Below are positions 7,413 to 15,019 of a stretch of DNA of 39,600 nucleotides, piece after piece. Positions within the stretch are counted from its first letter, which is position 1. Every line of letters begins with the position of its first letter. A program made the translations under genes and the position numbers. This DNA comes from Clostridiales bacterium (GTDB lineage Bacteria; Bacillota; Clostridia; Oscillospirales; Oscillospiraceae): NCBI GenBank assembly GCA_012729975.1, contig JAAYBW010000095.1:1-39600 (forward strand), written 5' to 3'. The notes beneath the pieces are model-generated. The model was not told the DNA's origin, ran no database searches, and saw only the letters and a list, made by a program, of their open reading frames with translations.

Positions 7413-9962
7413 ATGGGGATGAATGATAAGGTCAGCACGGGAATCACAGGCATAGACCAGGTTATAGACCACCTGCGTCTGGGTGACAACGTGGTCTGGC
7501 AAACGGACTCGGTTGCGGAGTATAAGATGATGGTCGATTCATTCGCAAGACAGGCCGTCGCGGAAAAAAGAAACCTGATTTACGTCCGTTTCGGCAGCCA
7601 CGAGCCGCTTCTTGAGGAAAGCGCTGATATAAGGCTTTATTGTATAGACGCCGGCATGGGCTTTGAAAGCTTTGCCTCGCAGGTTTACGGTATTGTGACA
7701 AACGAGGGCAAAAAGGCTTTTTATGTTTTCGACTGCCTTACCGATCTGCTCAAATACTGGCACTCCGATTTGATGATAGGCAATTTTTTCAAGGTAACCT
7801 GCCCTTATCTTTATGAGCTGGATACTATCGCGTACTTCGCGATAATAAGAAACGCCCACACATTCGCGACAATAGCGGGAATCCGCGAAACAACGCAGAT
7901 TCTGCTTGATCTTTATAAGGTGAATTCAAAGATGTATCTGCACCCTTTGAAGGTCTGGCAGCGTTATTCGCCCACAATGTTCTTCCCGCATCTGCTTGAC
8001 GGGCGTGAAGCCGTGAGCATTACGGCAAGTTCGGAGGTTTCCGAGCTTTTTTCCACTGTCAGCCGCGAGGGTAATCGTCCCGACCACTGGAACATAACTT
8101 TTTTCGAGGCCAGAGATTCCCTTGCACTGCCGCCTGAACAGCAGGAGGCGGTCAAAAAGGAACTTATGCGCATGCTAATAGGAAGCGAATCAAGAATGCT
8201 CAGTCTGTGCGAGCGTTACTTCAAGCTGGCCGACATACTTCAAATTGCCTCCAGAGAGGTCGGCACGGGGTTTATCGGCGGAAAGAGCGTCGGTATGCTG
8301 GTGGCCAGAAAGATACTTGAACGGGAGGGCAAAGGCCGCTTCGCTCCTTATATGGAAGCACACGATTCCTTTTATCTTGGTTCTGATGTCTTCTACACAT
8401 ATATCGTGCAAAACGGCTGGTGGCGCCTTCGCACTCTCCAAAAAACGCGCGAGGGATATTTAAAATACGCGCAGGAGCTCAGAGAAAACCTGCTGCACGG
8501 TGAATTCCCGAAGGATATACAGGAACAGTTCGTCCAGCTTCTCGAGCACTTCGGGCAGTCACCCGTTATCGTCCGCTCAAGCTCTCTGCTTGAGGACAAC
8601 TTCGGCAATGCCTTCGCCGGCAAATACGAAAGCGTTTTCTGCGCGAACCAGGGCACTCCGGAGGAGCGCTACGAGGCCTTTGAGCAGGCCGTACGCACCG
8701 TATACGCCAGCACGATGAATGAAGACGCGCTCGCCTACAGGATAAACAGAGGTCTGTTCGACAGGGACGAACAGATGGCGGTTTTGGTGCAGCGGGTATC
8801 GGGCGATCAGTACGGGGAACACTTTTTCCCGCATGTTTCGGGTGTGGGAAACTCGTTTAATCTGTATGTATGGGATAAAAGCATAGATATGACGGCCGGA
8901 ATGCTCCGGATCGTATTCGGTCTGGGCACAAGGGCTGTCGACCGTACGGTGGGAGACTACGCGAAAATCGTTTGCCTTGATGATCCGACGCGCATGCCCC
9001 CGATGGATTCCGAGGAGCAGCGGAAGTATTCCCAGCACAGTGCCGATGTTATATCGCTCAGGGAAAACAAGCTCATGAGCCGCGACCTTTCCGATATTAT
9101 TTCGCACGACATCAAAGCGGACAAAGATCTGTTCGCGAGCTGCGATGAACAGACGGCAGCGAGGCTGCGTGAGCTGGGGTACACCGACACCGGAGCCTCA
9201 AGAATTTTCGACTTTAAAAAAATGCTGAAGAAAACCGTCTTTTCCTCCGTTATGAAAGACATGCTTTCTTTGCTGTCCTCTGTTTACGATTATCCCGTAG
9301 ATATTGAGTTCACCGCGAATTTCACGGACAGCGGCAGCCTTAAAATAAATCTCCTGCAGTGCCGCCCTCTGCAGACCAGAGGCCTCGGAAGCGCTATAAA
9401 TATGCCGGAGCCGACCGACACAAAGGATTACTTTTTCTCTTCAAAGGGCAACTTTATGGGCGGAAACACACGGCTTCCCATAGACTATGTCGTTTTTGTA
9501 AAAGCACAGCCGTACCAGCTTTTAAGCGAGAGGGACAAATACACTGTCGCCAGGCATATTGGCATTGTAAACACTCAGCTCAAAGGGCACAGCGTCATGC
9601 TGATAGGACCCGGAAGATGGGGTACCACTACAGCGTCGCTGGGAGTGCCGGTGCATTTTTCGGAGCTGTGCAATATGGCGGTGATATGCGAGCTGTCCTC
9701 CCCCGAGGCGGGATTCATGCCCGAGCTGTCATACGGCAGCCACTTTTTCCAGGACCTTGTCGAAACAGGTATATTCTACGCGGCTGTTTTTGAAGGTCAA
9801 AAGGGAGTCATATTCAATCCCGGGCGCGTGCTGGACAAAGATAATCTTCTTGAACTCATATCGCCCCAGAGCGCCCGCCTTCGGGATGTGATACATATAG
9901 CGCGCACCGAGGGGATGGAGCTGTTTTCCGATATACGCACGCAAACGCTTATCTGCATATGA
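7413..9962 (+). CDS. KaiC-like (degenerate) / PEP-synthase-type ATP-grasp fusion protein
   Basis: 849-residue protein of unknown biochemical role. The N-terminus (STGITGIDQVID) resembles the entry of a KaiC/RecA-fold ATPase, but the P-loop position reads VWQTDSVAEY, so the nucleotide-binding GxxGxGK is absent. Residues about 280-650 form the ATP-binding domain of PEP synthase/pyruvate phosphate dikinase: GGKSVG (about 289-294), RSSSLLEDNFGNAFAGKY, DIEF and QCRPLQTR. The phosphohistidine domain and PEP-binding barrel of true dikinases are missing. Instead, a C-terminal module of about 170 residues carries GPGRWGTTTASLG and SHFFQDL; I recall this motif set in other proteins annotated only as PEP/pyruvate-binding. 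ATG 7413 is chosen because AAAGGA lies 9 bases upstream and the ORF extension to 7266 overlaps the peptidase gene. It is probably co-transcribed with that gene. Confidence 0.82.
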   Translation: MGMNDKVSTGITGIDQVIDHLRLGDNVVWQTDSVAEYKMMVDSFARQAVAEKRNLIYVRFGSHEPLLEESADIRLYCIDAGMGFESFASQVYGIVTNEGKKAFYVFDCLTDLLKYWHSDLMIGNFFKVTCPYLYELDTIAYFAIIRNAHTFATIAGIRETTQILLDLYKVNSKMYLHPLKVWQRYSPTMFFPHLLDGREAVSITASSEVSELFSTVSREGNRPDHWNITFFEARDSLALPPEQQEAVKKELMRMLIGSESRMLSLCERYFKLADILQIASREVGTGFIGGKSVGMLVARKILEREGKGRFAPYMEAHDSFYLGSDVFYTYIVQNGWWRLRTLQKTREGYLKYAQELRENLLHGEFPKDIQEQFVQLLEHFGQSPVIVRSSSLLEDNFGNAFAGKYESVFCANQGTPEERYEAFEQAVRTVYASTMNEDALAYRINRGLFDRDEQMAVLVQRVSGDQYGEHFFPHVSGVGNSFNLYVWDKSIDMTAGMLRIVFGLGTRAVDRTVGDYAKIVCLDDPTRMPPMDSEEQRKYSQHSADVISLRENKLMSRDLSDIISHDIKADKDLFASCDEQTAARLRELGYTDTGASRIFDFKKMLKKTVFSSVMKDMLSLLSSVYDYPVDIEFTANFTDSGSLKINLLQCRPLQTRGLGSAINMPEPTDTKDYFFSSKGNFMGGNTRLPIDYVVFVKAQPYQLLSERDKYTVARHIGIVNTQLKGHSVMLIGPGRWGTTTASLGVPVHFSELCNMAVICELSSPEAGFMPELSYGSHFFQDLVETGIFYAAVFEGQKGVIFNPGRVLDKDNLLELISPQSARLRDVIHIARTEGMELFSDIRTQTLICI

Positions 9963-9993
9963 AACCGCACATTATTTACGCGCTCCTGATAAA

Positions 9994-10025
9994 ACCGGTC
10001 CGCCGGTCTGAGGGTATGATAACCC
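9994..10025 (+). other. Two small hairpins upstream of the DUF2099-like gene
   Basis: ACCGG-TCCG-CCGGT (9994-10007) and GGGT-ATGATA-ACCC (10012-10025) lie in the 94-base gap. There is no T-run after either. They could be a weak boundary between transcripts; I see no convincing promoter here. Confidence 0.3.
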
Positions 10026-10056
10026 GCTAATACACATAATACGAGGTAAAATCGCA

Positions 10057-11361
10057 ATGACACTTAAAACAGAGTACGACATTTATAAATCCGGCGCGGC
10101 GCAAACCATTCGTTTTCGCAAACAAAACCGGAACCTGTCAAGATATTTCGCTGATCTTACGGACAAGGAACCGCTGACCGAAGCGGTTCTGGACAGCCTT
10201 ATCACCGAAGCGGGAAATAAATCCGGAATAAAGATAACCTTCGGTAAAATTAAGATCGGTAAAGAGCTCGAGCTGACTACCGAAGAATCGGATGTGTCCG
10301 CACTCGAGAGCTTCGCCGGGGCGTTTCTTGAGGCGCTTTCCGGTTTTTACGAAGAAAACGAAGTTCATATAACCAGAATGTTCGGGAGCTTTATATACTT
10401 AAAGCGGGAAAACGGGATATTGCGCGCGGTTAAGGCAACTCCCCTTCCCATCCGTTACTGCCCGCTTATGAAACAGCTTCTTCTTGAAGTCGGCGGAGAC
10501 ACGGCCGGTAAATTTCTATCCGCCATCGAGGAAGGAGACGTCGCTTCCCAGACGGAGTTAATGCGCGGGCTCATCGATGAGGTCGTCATAGGGGGCGGTT
10601 ATTTCGATACGGCGCGTCCGCTCAACTCATGCGAGGCGAACGTGCTCTTCGGCGCTTCCGAAACGATGAGCACGGCCTTCAGGAGCGGCCTTATTGATGC
10701 CGCGGTTATTGTTTCCAACAATCTCGGTACAATCATAACCACGGACGACAGCAATACGCAGGGAGCTGTCAAGCGCATGACGGGACTTTTCCTTACGAGT
10801 CCCTCGGCACATCTCAGGGACACCGCTTATAAGTCCGGGATAATCCCCGTTTTTCCGCATACGGCCTGCATTGATCAGCTTGAGGGAGTAAGGCTTGCCC
10901 TGTCGCTGGGGTATAAAAAGATCGCCGTTTCGATAGCGTGGATGGACAATATTCAGATGAACGGCATCAGCGAGCTTGAACGAGACGGAGTCACGATTTA
11001 TAAATTCGGTCTTTGCTCGACCGGCATAAACAAAAATGCCGCCGAAGCGATGGAAAAGCACGCGGATCTTGTTTGGTCCTGCGCCTCTAAAGTTGTCAGG
11101 GAGCGCATAGAGCCAAACGCCATTGCGCAGGTCGGCGTTAAAATCCCCGTGCATATAATGACCGAAAAGGGCTGGCTGCTCGTTAAAAATCATCTTGAGC
11201 TTACGGAAAAAGACCGCACCGGAAAATCGGTCTCATACAGCGGGGTCATCTGCCGCAAAGGGAAAAAGAAGCCCGTTGTGTTAAACGACGAAAACAGCTT
11301 TCGGATCATAGCGTCCGAAAACCTGCGCGACTGCCTTGACTGCCCCCACCCCTGCGTTTAG
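10057..11361 (+). CDS. DUF2099-like protein (methanogenesis marker 8 homologue)
   Basis: Function unknown. The segment from about residue 200 onward matches my recollection of the archaeal DUF2099/methanogenesis marker 8 family: LIDAAVIVSNNLGTIITTDD, QGAVKRMTGLFLTSP, CIDQLEGVRLALSLGYKKI and, towards the end, VGVKIPVHIMTEKG. About 130 N-terminal residues precede the family's ISPL/YCPL-like element (here PIRYCPLMKQ, about residue 131). The C-terminus ends in CLDCPHPC, a Cys-x2-Cys-x3-Cys tail that could bind a metal or Fe-S cluster. A GAGGT SD stands 10 bases before the ATG. The neighbours are the ATP-grasp fusion protein and a C_GCAxxG_C_C protein; an MtaA-like methyltransferase lies 4 kb away. 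Family membership is by remembered motifs only. The bacterial role is unknown, and the protein is not evidence of methanogenesis. Confidence 0.72.
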   Translation: MTLKTEYDIYKSGAAQTIRFRKQNRNLSRYFADLTDKEPLTEAVLDSLITEAGNKSGIKITFGKIKIGKELELTTEESDVSALESFAGAFLEALSGFYEENEVHITRMFGSFIYLKRENGILRAVKATPLPIRYCPLMKQLLLEVGGDTAGKFLSAIEEGDVASQTELMRGLIDEVVIGGGYFDTARPLNSCEANVLFGASETMSTAFRSGLIDAAVIVSNNLGTIITTDDSNTQGAVKRMTGLFLTSPSAHLRDTAYKSGIIPVFPHTACIDQLEGVRLALSLGYKKIAVSIAWMDNIQMNGISELERDGVTIYKFGLCSTGINKNAAEAMEKHADLVWSCASKVVRERIEPNAIAQVGVKIPVHIMTEKGWLLVKNHLELTEKDRTGKSVSYSGVICRKGKKKPVVLNDENSFRIIASENLRDCLDCPHPCV

Positions 11362-11455
11362 GGGATATAATTCCGAACGATTTAAAAATACTTGCGTTCA
11401 CAGACGGTATTCGCGGTTTATGAGCGCGGACCGAACATAAATAAGGGTGATGCTA

Positions 11456-11881
11456 ATGAGCGAAAAACAGGAAGCGGCGTATGATCTGTATAACAGCGGC
11501 TTTAATTGCGCCCAGTCCGTACTGTCCGCTTTTTGCGAAGATTACGGTCTTGATACCGAAAGCGCTATGAAAATCGCCGGCGGTATGGGCGGTGGCTTCC
11601 GCTCGGGCGAGATCTGCGGGGCCGCCTCCGGAGCCGCGCTGGTCATAGGTCTCAAATACGGTCAGAACATACCGGGCGATGCGGTTTCAAAAAGTGTCTG
11701 CAGCGCCAAAACCCGCGAGTTTATCGAAGCCTTCAAAGACGCGAACAAGCACCTTACATGCCGCGATTTGCTGGGCTATGATATCTCCGGGCCCGAAGTG
11801 CACGATCACAGCCTTTCTAAGGCCGCTTGCTCACAGCTTGTAAAAAGCGCGGTCGCGATTCTTGAGCAGCTGGGTTATTAG
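11456..11881 (+). CDS. C_GCAxxG_C_C family protein
   Basis: Small protein (about 141 aa) of a family named for its cysteine pattern, often annotated as a redox-active or metal-binding protein of unknown function. The pattern is visible: FNCAQSV near the start, then a second Cys (SAFCEDYG), GEICGAASGA in the middle, then single cysteines in VCSAKT, LTCRDLLG and AACSQLV. It is predicted to be cytoplasmic, with no signal peptide. Three in-frame starts are possible (GTG 11447, ATG 11450, ATG 11456); AAGGG at 11443-11447 stands 8 bases before ATG 11456, so I use that. It follows the DUF2099-like gene by about 95 bases and may be co-transcribed with it. No partner can be named from sequence alone. 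Confidence 0.85.
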   Translation: MSEKQEAAYDLYNSGFNCAQSVLSAFCEDYGLDTESAMKIAGGMGGGFRSGEICGAASGAALVIGLKYGQNIPGDAVSKSVCSAKTREFIEAFKDANKHLTCRDLLGYDISGPEVHDHSLSKAACSQLVKSAVAILEQLGY

Positions 11882-11955
11882 GCTTTCATTTTAAGTGAGT
11901 TTGGCCGGCGATTTCGCTCGACTTCAGGCGTATTGCGGGCATCGAAACGATACGC

Positions 11956-11984
11956 TTGCATAATACTATCGGTAAGTTTATAAT
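11956..11984 (+). promoter_or_regulatory. Sigma-A promoter for the uORF-smr-mrp transcript
   Basis: TTGCAT (11956-11961) and TATAAT (11979-11984) are 17 bases apart. The predicted start is near 11991, about 52 bases before a small ORF with a very strong SD. Confidence 0.7.
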
Positions 11985-12042
11985 CTTGTATGCTCGCTAA
12001 AAACTGCAGAAGACCGAATCAGAGCGCAAGGGGAGGAAAATA

Positions 12043-12144
12043 ATGAGCAGCAGACAGTTTTTTTCCCATCCGACGATCTGCCGCAGTGTGCGGATCGCTC
12101 CTTTATGCCGCGGTGCCTTAAAACGGCACGGCTCCGCCTGCTGA
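12043..12144 (+). CDS. 33-codon upstream ORF, in frame with the smr gene
   Basis: A near-perfect SD (AGGGGAGG, 12029-12036) stands 6 bases before this ATG. The ORF encodes 33 residues beginning MSSRQFF and ending HGSAC, then stops at TGA (12142-12144). It is in the same frame as the Smr gene, whose ATG (12148) follows after a single sense codon. The DNA contains hairpins CCGCA-GTG-TGCGG and GTGCC-TTAAAAC-GGCAC, and GCTCCG (12131-12136) can pair with CGGAGC (12152-12157) across the stop and restart site. The smr ATG has no SD of its own at usual spacing, so translational coupling is a natural reading. I recognise no protein family. It may be a regulatory leader peptide, or a spurious ORF. Confidence 0.45.
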   Translation: MSSRQFFSHPTICRSVRIAPLCRGALKRHGSAC

Positions 12145-12147
12145 AAT

Positions 12148-12501
12148 ATGTCGGAGCGATTTGTCAGGGAGGTAAACGTTAAATACGACATGCCGACCTC
12201 CGACACGGCGATAAAGCGAGTCACCTTCGGGCTGCGCACGGCGGAAGCTATGGGCGCGGGCGCCCTGAAGATAATTCACGGCTACGGTTCAACCGGTAAA
12301 GGCGGTAAAATCCGGCTGGAAGTCCGCCGATATCTTGACTCTCAAAAGAAGCAGGGGAAGATACGCGGCTATATATGCGGAGAGGACTTCTCGATTTTCG
12401 ATACCGCCACGCTTGAGGCCTTTCGCCATTGCGGGGGTCTGCGCTCCGACGCGGACCTTGAAAGGCACAACAACGGCGTGACAATAGCGATACTAAAATA
12501 A
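12148..12501 (+). CDS. Smr-domain protein
   Basis: 117-residue stand-alone Smr (small MutS-related) domain, a fold associated with nuclease or nucleic-acid-binding activity. The core is ALKIIHGYGSTGKGGKIR, which fits the Smr HGxG signature, followed by an RRYLDSQKKQGKI helix. The usual N-terminal LDLHG motif is not obvious; the corresponding strand reads VREVNVKYDMPTSDTAI. The ATG at 12148 lacks a close SD (GGGAGG lies 20 bases inside the gene), which suggests coupling to the upstream ORF. The mrp-type gene follows after 22 bases, so the two are probably one transcript. Its cellular role here is unknown. Confidence 0.75.
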   Translation: MSERFVREVNVKYDMPTSDTAIKRVTFGLRTAEAMGAGALKIIHGYGSTGKGGKIRLEVRRYLDSQKKQGKIRGYICGEDFSIFDTATLEAFRHCGGLRSDADLERHNNGVTIAILK

Positions 12502-12523
12502 AAAAATATTAAGGACGGAAAAA

Positions 12524-13414
12524 ATGAGCGAAAACGAAAATTACGATTACGAACACGACCACGACGGCGACTGCGACGATGGCTGCGAAGGCTGCGGCAG
12601 CGACTGCGACAGCTGCGGCGGCTGCTCTCACGGTGAGCCCGGGGATATGCACGTTCCCTTTAACGCTTACAGCAGTGTCAGGCATGTTATCGGAATAGTA
12701 TCCGGCAAGGGCGGCGTGGGCAAGTCCCTCGTCACTTCCATGCTGGCCGTATCGATGAGCAGGCAGGGCTTTAAAACCGCGATAATGGACGCCGATATGA
12801 CCGGGCCCTCAATTCCCATGTGCTTCGGTGTGAAGGGGCCCGCGATGTCAAACGAATACGGCATTCTTCCCGCCGAGACAAAGACCGGCATCAAGCTTAC
12901 CTCAATAAACCTCTTTCTCGAAAACGAGACCGACCCGGTGGTGTGGCGCGGCGTTGTCATCGGCAACACAGCCAAGCAGTTCTGGACAGACATTTTATGG
13001 GGCGATCTCGACTATATGTTCATAGATATGCCTCCGGGAACCGGAGATGTGCCGCTTACCGTATTCCAGTCCGTGCAGGTGGACGGAATAATCGTCGTAA
13101 CATCCCCGCAGGAGCTTGTGTCCATGATAGTGCACAAAGCCGTAAAAATGGCCGAGATGATGAACATTCCGGTTCTGGGTATAGTTGAGAACATGAGCTA
13201 CTTTACCTGTGACGAGTGCGGAAAGCGGCACAGCATCTTCGGCGAGAGTTCCATTGACTCCGTTGCCGAAGAGCACGGCCTGAAGGTTATCGGCAAGCTT
13301 CCGATACGTCCGGATGTTACCAAAGCCTGCGACTCCGGAACGATAGAGGATATACAATTTGAGGAGTTCTCCCCCATAGCGGATTTTTTAGTCGATCTCG
13401 ATAAGAAACCCTGA
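12524..13414 (+). CDS. mrp: Mrp/NBP35-type Fe-S cluster carrier ATPase
   Basis: P-loop ATPase of the Mrp/ApbC family, which binds a [4Fe-4S] cluster and transfers it to apo-proteins. The deviant Walker A motif GKGGVGKS is at residues 61-68, DADMTGPSIP follows, and the Mrp switch region (FIDMPPGTGD) is intact. The C-terminal CxxC that bridges the cluster between subunits is present as CDECGKRHSIFG, after VENMSYF. The length (296 aa) is typical. The first 45 residues form an unusually Asp-, His- and Cys-rich extension with several CxxC-like pairs, which may bind metal. It is the last gene of the smr unit, with a terminator 23 bases after the stop. Candidate clients include the aldehyde oxidoreductase and HemZ, but that is inference. 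Confidence 0.92.
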   Translation: MSENENYDYEHDHDGDCDDGCEGCGSDCDSCGGCSHGEPGDMHVPFNAYSSVRHVIGIVSGKGGVGKSLVTSMLAVSMSRQGFKTAIMDADMTGPSIPMCFGVKGPAMSNEYGILPAETKTGIKLTSINLFLENETDPVVWRGVVIGNTAKQFWTDILWGDLDYMFIDMPPGTGDVPLTVFQSVQVDGIIVVTSPQELVSMIVHKAVKMAEMMNIPVLGIVENMSYFTCDECGKRHSIFGESSIDSVAEEHGLKVIGKLPIRPDVTKACDSGTIEDIQFEEFSPIADFLVDLDKKP

Positions 13415-13436
13415 GCGAATTATTTAATTTGAAAGG

Positions 13437-13465
13437 AAGCGGCGGGGCACTGCTCTGCCGCTTTT
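13437..13465 (+). terminator. Intrinsic terminator after mrp
   Basis: AAGCGGC pairs with GCCGCTT, and the stem extends inward through several G-C and G-T pairs (about 11 bp). It is followed by a short T-run (TTTT with the stem end). It lies between mrp and the MATE gene, only 13 bases before the latter's ATG, so MATE expression may depend on readthrough or on a promoter that I did not identify. Confidence 0.6.
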
Positions 13466-13478
13466 AGGTCCTGCTTTT

Positions 13479-14885
13479 ATGCTTTCCCGAATAAAAGACC
13501 GATATATCGGAAACCGGGCGTTTTACTCGACCGTTATCGCCGTGGCTGTCCCGATAATGATACAAAGCGGCGTTACGAATTTTGTATCGCTGCTCGACAA
13601 CGTAATGGTCGGCCAGCTCGGTACGGAATCCATGTCCGGTGTGGCAATAGTAAACCAGCTTATTTTCGTATTCAATCTGGCTATCTTCGGCGCTTCCTCG
13701 GGTGCCGGGATCTTCGGCGCGCAGTTTTACGGCAACGGCGATGTCGAGGGTTTTCGCCATACTTTCCGCTTTAAGGTTCTGCTGAGCTTTGTGATTCTCG
13801 TTATCGGGCTCTGCGTGCTAAGGCTCGGCGGTATCGATCTGGTATCTCTTTTCTTAAACGACACAGACAGCGGCAACGTCGCCTTAACGCTTTCGGAAAG
13901 TTCGGGCTATTTGGGAGTCATACTCCTGGGGCTTATACCGTTTACCGCCGGACAGGTTTATTCAAGTACTCTGCGCGAGACCGGGCGGACTGTCGTGCCG
14001 ATGATAGCATCGGTCGCCGCGGTGTTTGTCAACTTAAGCGGCAACTATATTCTTATCTTCGGAAAATTCGGCGCTCCGCAGCTCGGCGTTCGCGGAGCGG
14101 CGATAGCTACGGTTATTGCCCGTTTTGTCGAATGCGCCGTGATAATAGTATGGACACACACCAACTCGCACAAAACCCCCTTTATGCAGGGCCTTTACAA
14201 AAGCATGCGCATACCCGCCAAGCTCGCCGGGCAAATCGCCGTTAAAGGCGCGCCGCTTCTTATGAACGAGGTGCTGTGGGCAGTTGGCATGGCCGTATTG
14301 ATGCAGTCCTACTCGCTTCGCGGCCTTAATGCGGTAGCTGCCCTGAACATAAGCTCAACCGTATCAAACTTTTTTGCCATCGTCTACATGGCCATGGGAA
14401 GCGCCGTGGCTATAATCGTCGGTCAGCTTCTCGGCGCCAGCCAGATGGAAAAGGCGCAGGACAGCGCACGCAAGCTGATAGCGTTTTCAATAGCCTCCTG
14501 CCTCGTAGTAGGCGTATTGCTGGGCCTGCTTTCACCCTATCTGCCCTTACTGTATAAAACCCCGGGCGAGGTTCGCGATCTTGCGTCCGCTTTTATACTT
14601 ATGTCGGCTTTTTTCATGCCGCTGCACGCGTTTATGTTTTCCGCCTATTTTACGCTGCGTTCCGGCGGCAGAACATTTATTACCTTTCTGTTTGACAGCG
14701 TTTTTCTGTGGGTCGTGAGTTATCCACTGGCCTTTTTCCTTTCACGCTACACAAATCTTTATATACTGCCGCTTTATCTGATAGTACAGCTCGCGGATCT
14801 TATAAAATGCGCAGTGGGTTATATCCTGCTGAAAAAAGGTATTTGGCTAAGGAACATCGTATCCTCCGGGAAAACCGGCATCTGA
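13479..14885 (+). CDS. MATE-family multidrug/Na+ efflux transporter
   Basis: Integral membrane antiporter expected to export cationic or organic compounds at the expense of a Na+ or H+ gradient. The 468 residues have about twelve hydrophobic segments in two similar halves. The typical MATE start is visible (VIAVAVPIMIQSGVTNFVSLLDNVMVGQLG), and GASQMEKAQDSARK marks the middle of the second half. Length and layout are normal. No good SD stands before ATG 13479, and the upstream mrp terminator ends close by. The gene ends 36 bases before a perfect 18-bp hairpin. The substrate cannot be deduced. Confidence 0.92.
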   Translation: MLSRIKDRYIGNRAFYSTVIAVAVPIMIQSGVTNFVSLLDNVMVGQLGTESMSGVAIVNQLIFVFNLAIFGASSGAGIFGAQFYGNGDVEGFRHTFRFKVLLSFVILVIGLCVLRLGGIDLVSLFLNDTDSGNVALTLSESSGYLGVILLGLIPFTAGQVYSSTLRETGRTVVPMIASVAAVFVNLSGNYILIFGKFGAPQLGVRGAAIATVIARFVECAVIIVWTHTNSHKTPFMQGLYKSMRIPAKLAGQIAVKGAPLLMNEVLWAVGMAVLMQSYSLRGLNAVAALNISSTVSNFFAIVYMAMGSAVAIIVGQLLGASQMEKAQDSARKLIAFSIASCLVVGVLLGLLSPYLPLLYKTPGEVRDLASAFILMSAFFMPLHAFMFSAYFTLRSGGRTFITFLFDSVFLWVVSYPLAFFLSRYTNLYILPLYLIVQLADLIKCAVGYILLKKGIWLRNIVSSGKTGI

Positions 14886-14920
14886 CCCTCACGACTGCCC
14901 CGAGAAGCCTGCCCGCCTTG

Positions 14921-14962
14921 ATAAAAACAGTTATCCCGTTTTTGCGGGATAACTGTTTTTAT
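14921..14962. terminator. Bidirectional intrinsic terminator between convergent genes
   Basis: Two perfectly complementary 18-base arms (14921-14938 and 14945-14962) enclose a TTTTTG loop. The A-rich 5' edge and T-rich 3' edge are symmetrical, so the hairpin can stop transcription from both the MATE gene (+) and the methyltransferase gene (-). Confidence 0.9.
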
Positions 14963-15019
14963 GCTGCCGGGGCTGCGCGCTATGCGCATACAGCGGTTTA
15001 TGCAATTGCCGAATCTATA

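Noticed and set aside
12142..12144. TGA between the small ORF and smr as a selenocysteine codon
   Set aside because: The two ORFs share a frame, but no bacterial SECIS-like hairpin is at the usual position just after the TGA, Smr homologues as I recall them begin near the downstream ATG, and no selenium machinery is in the window. A leader ORF is simpler, though recoding is not excluded.
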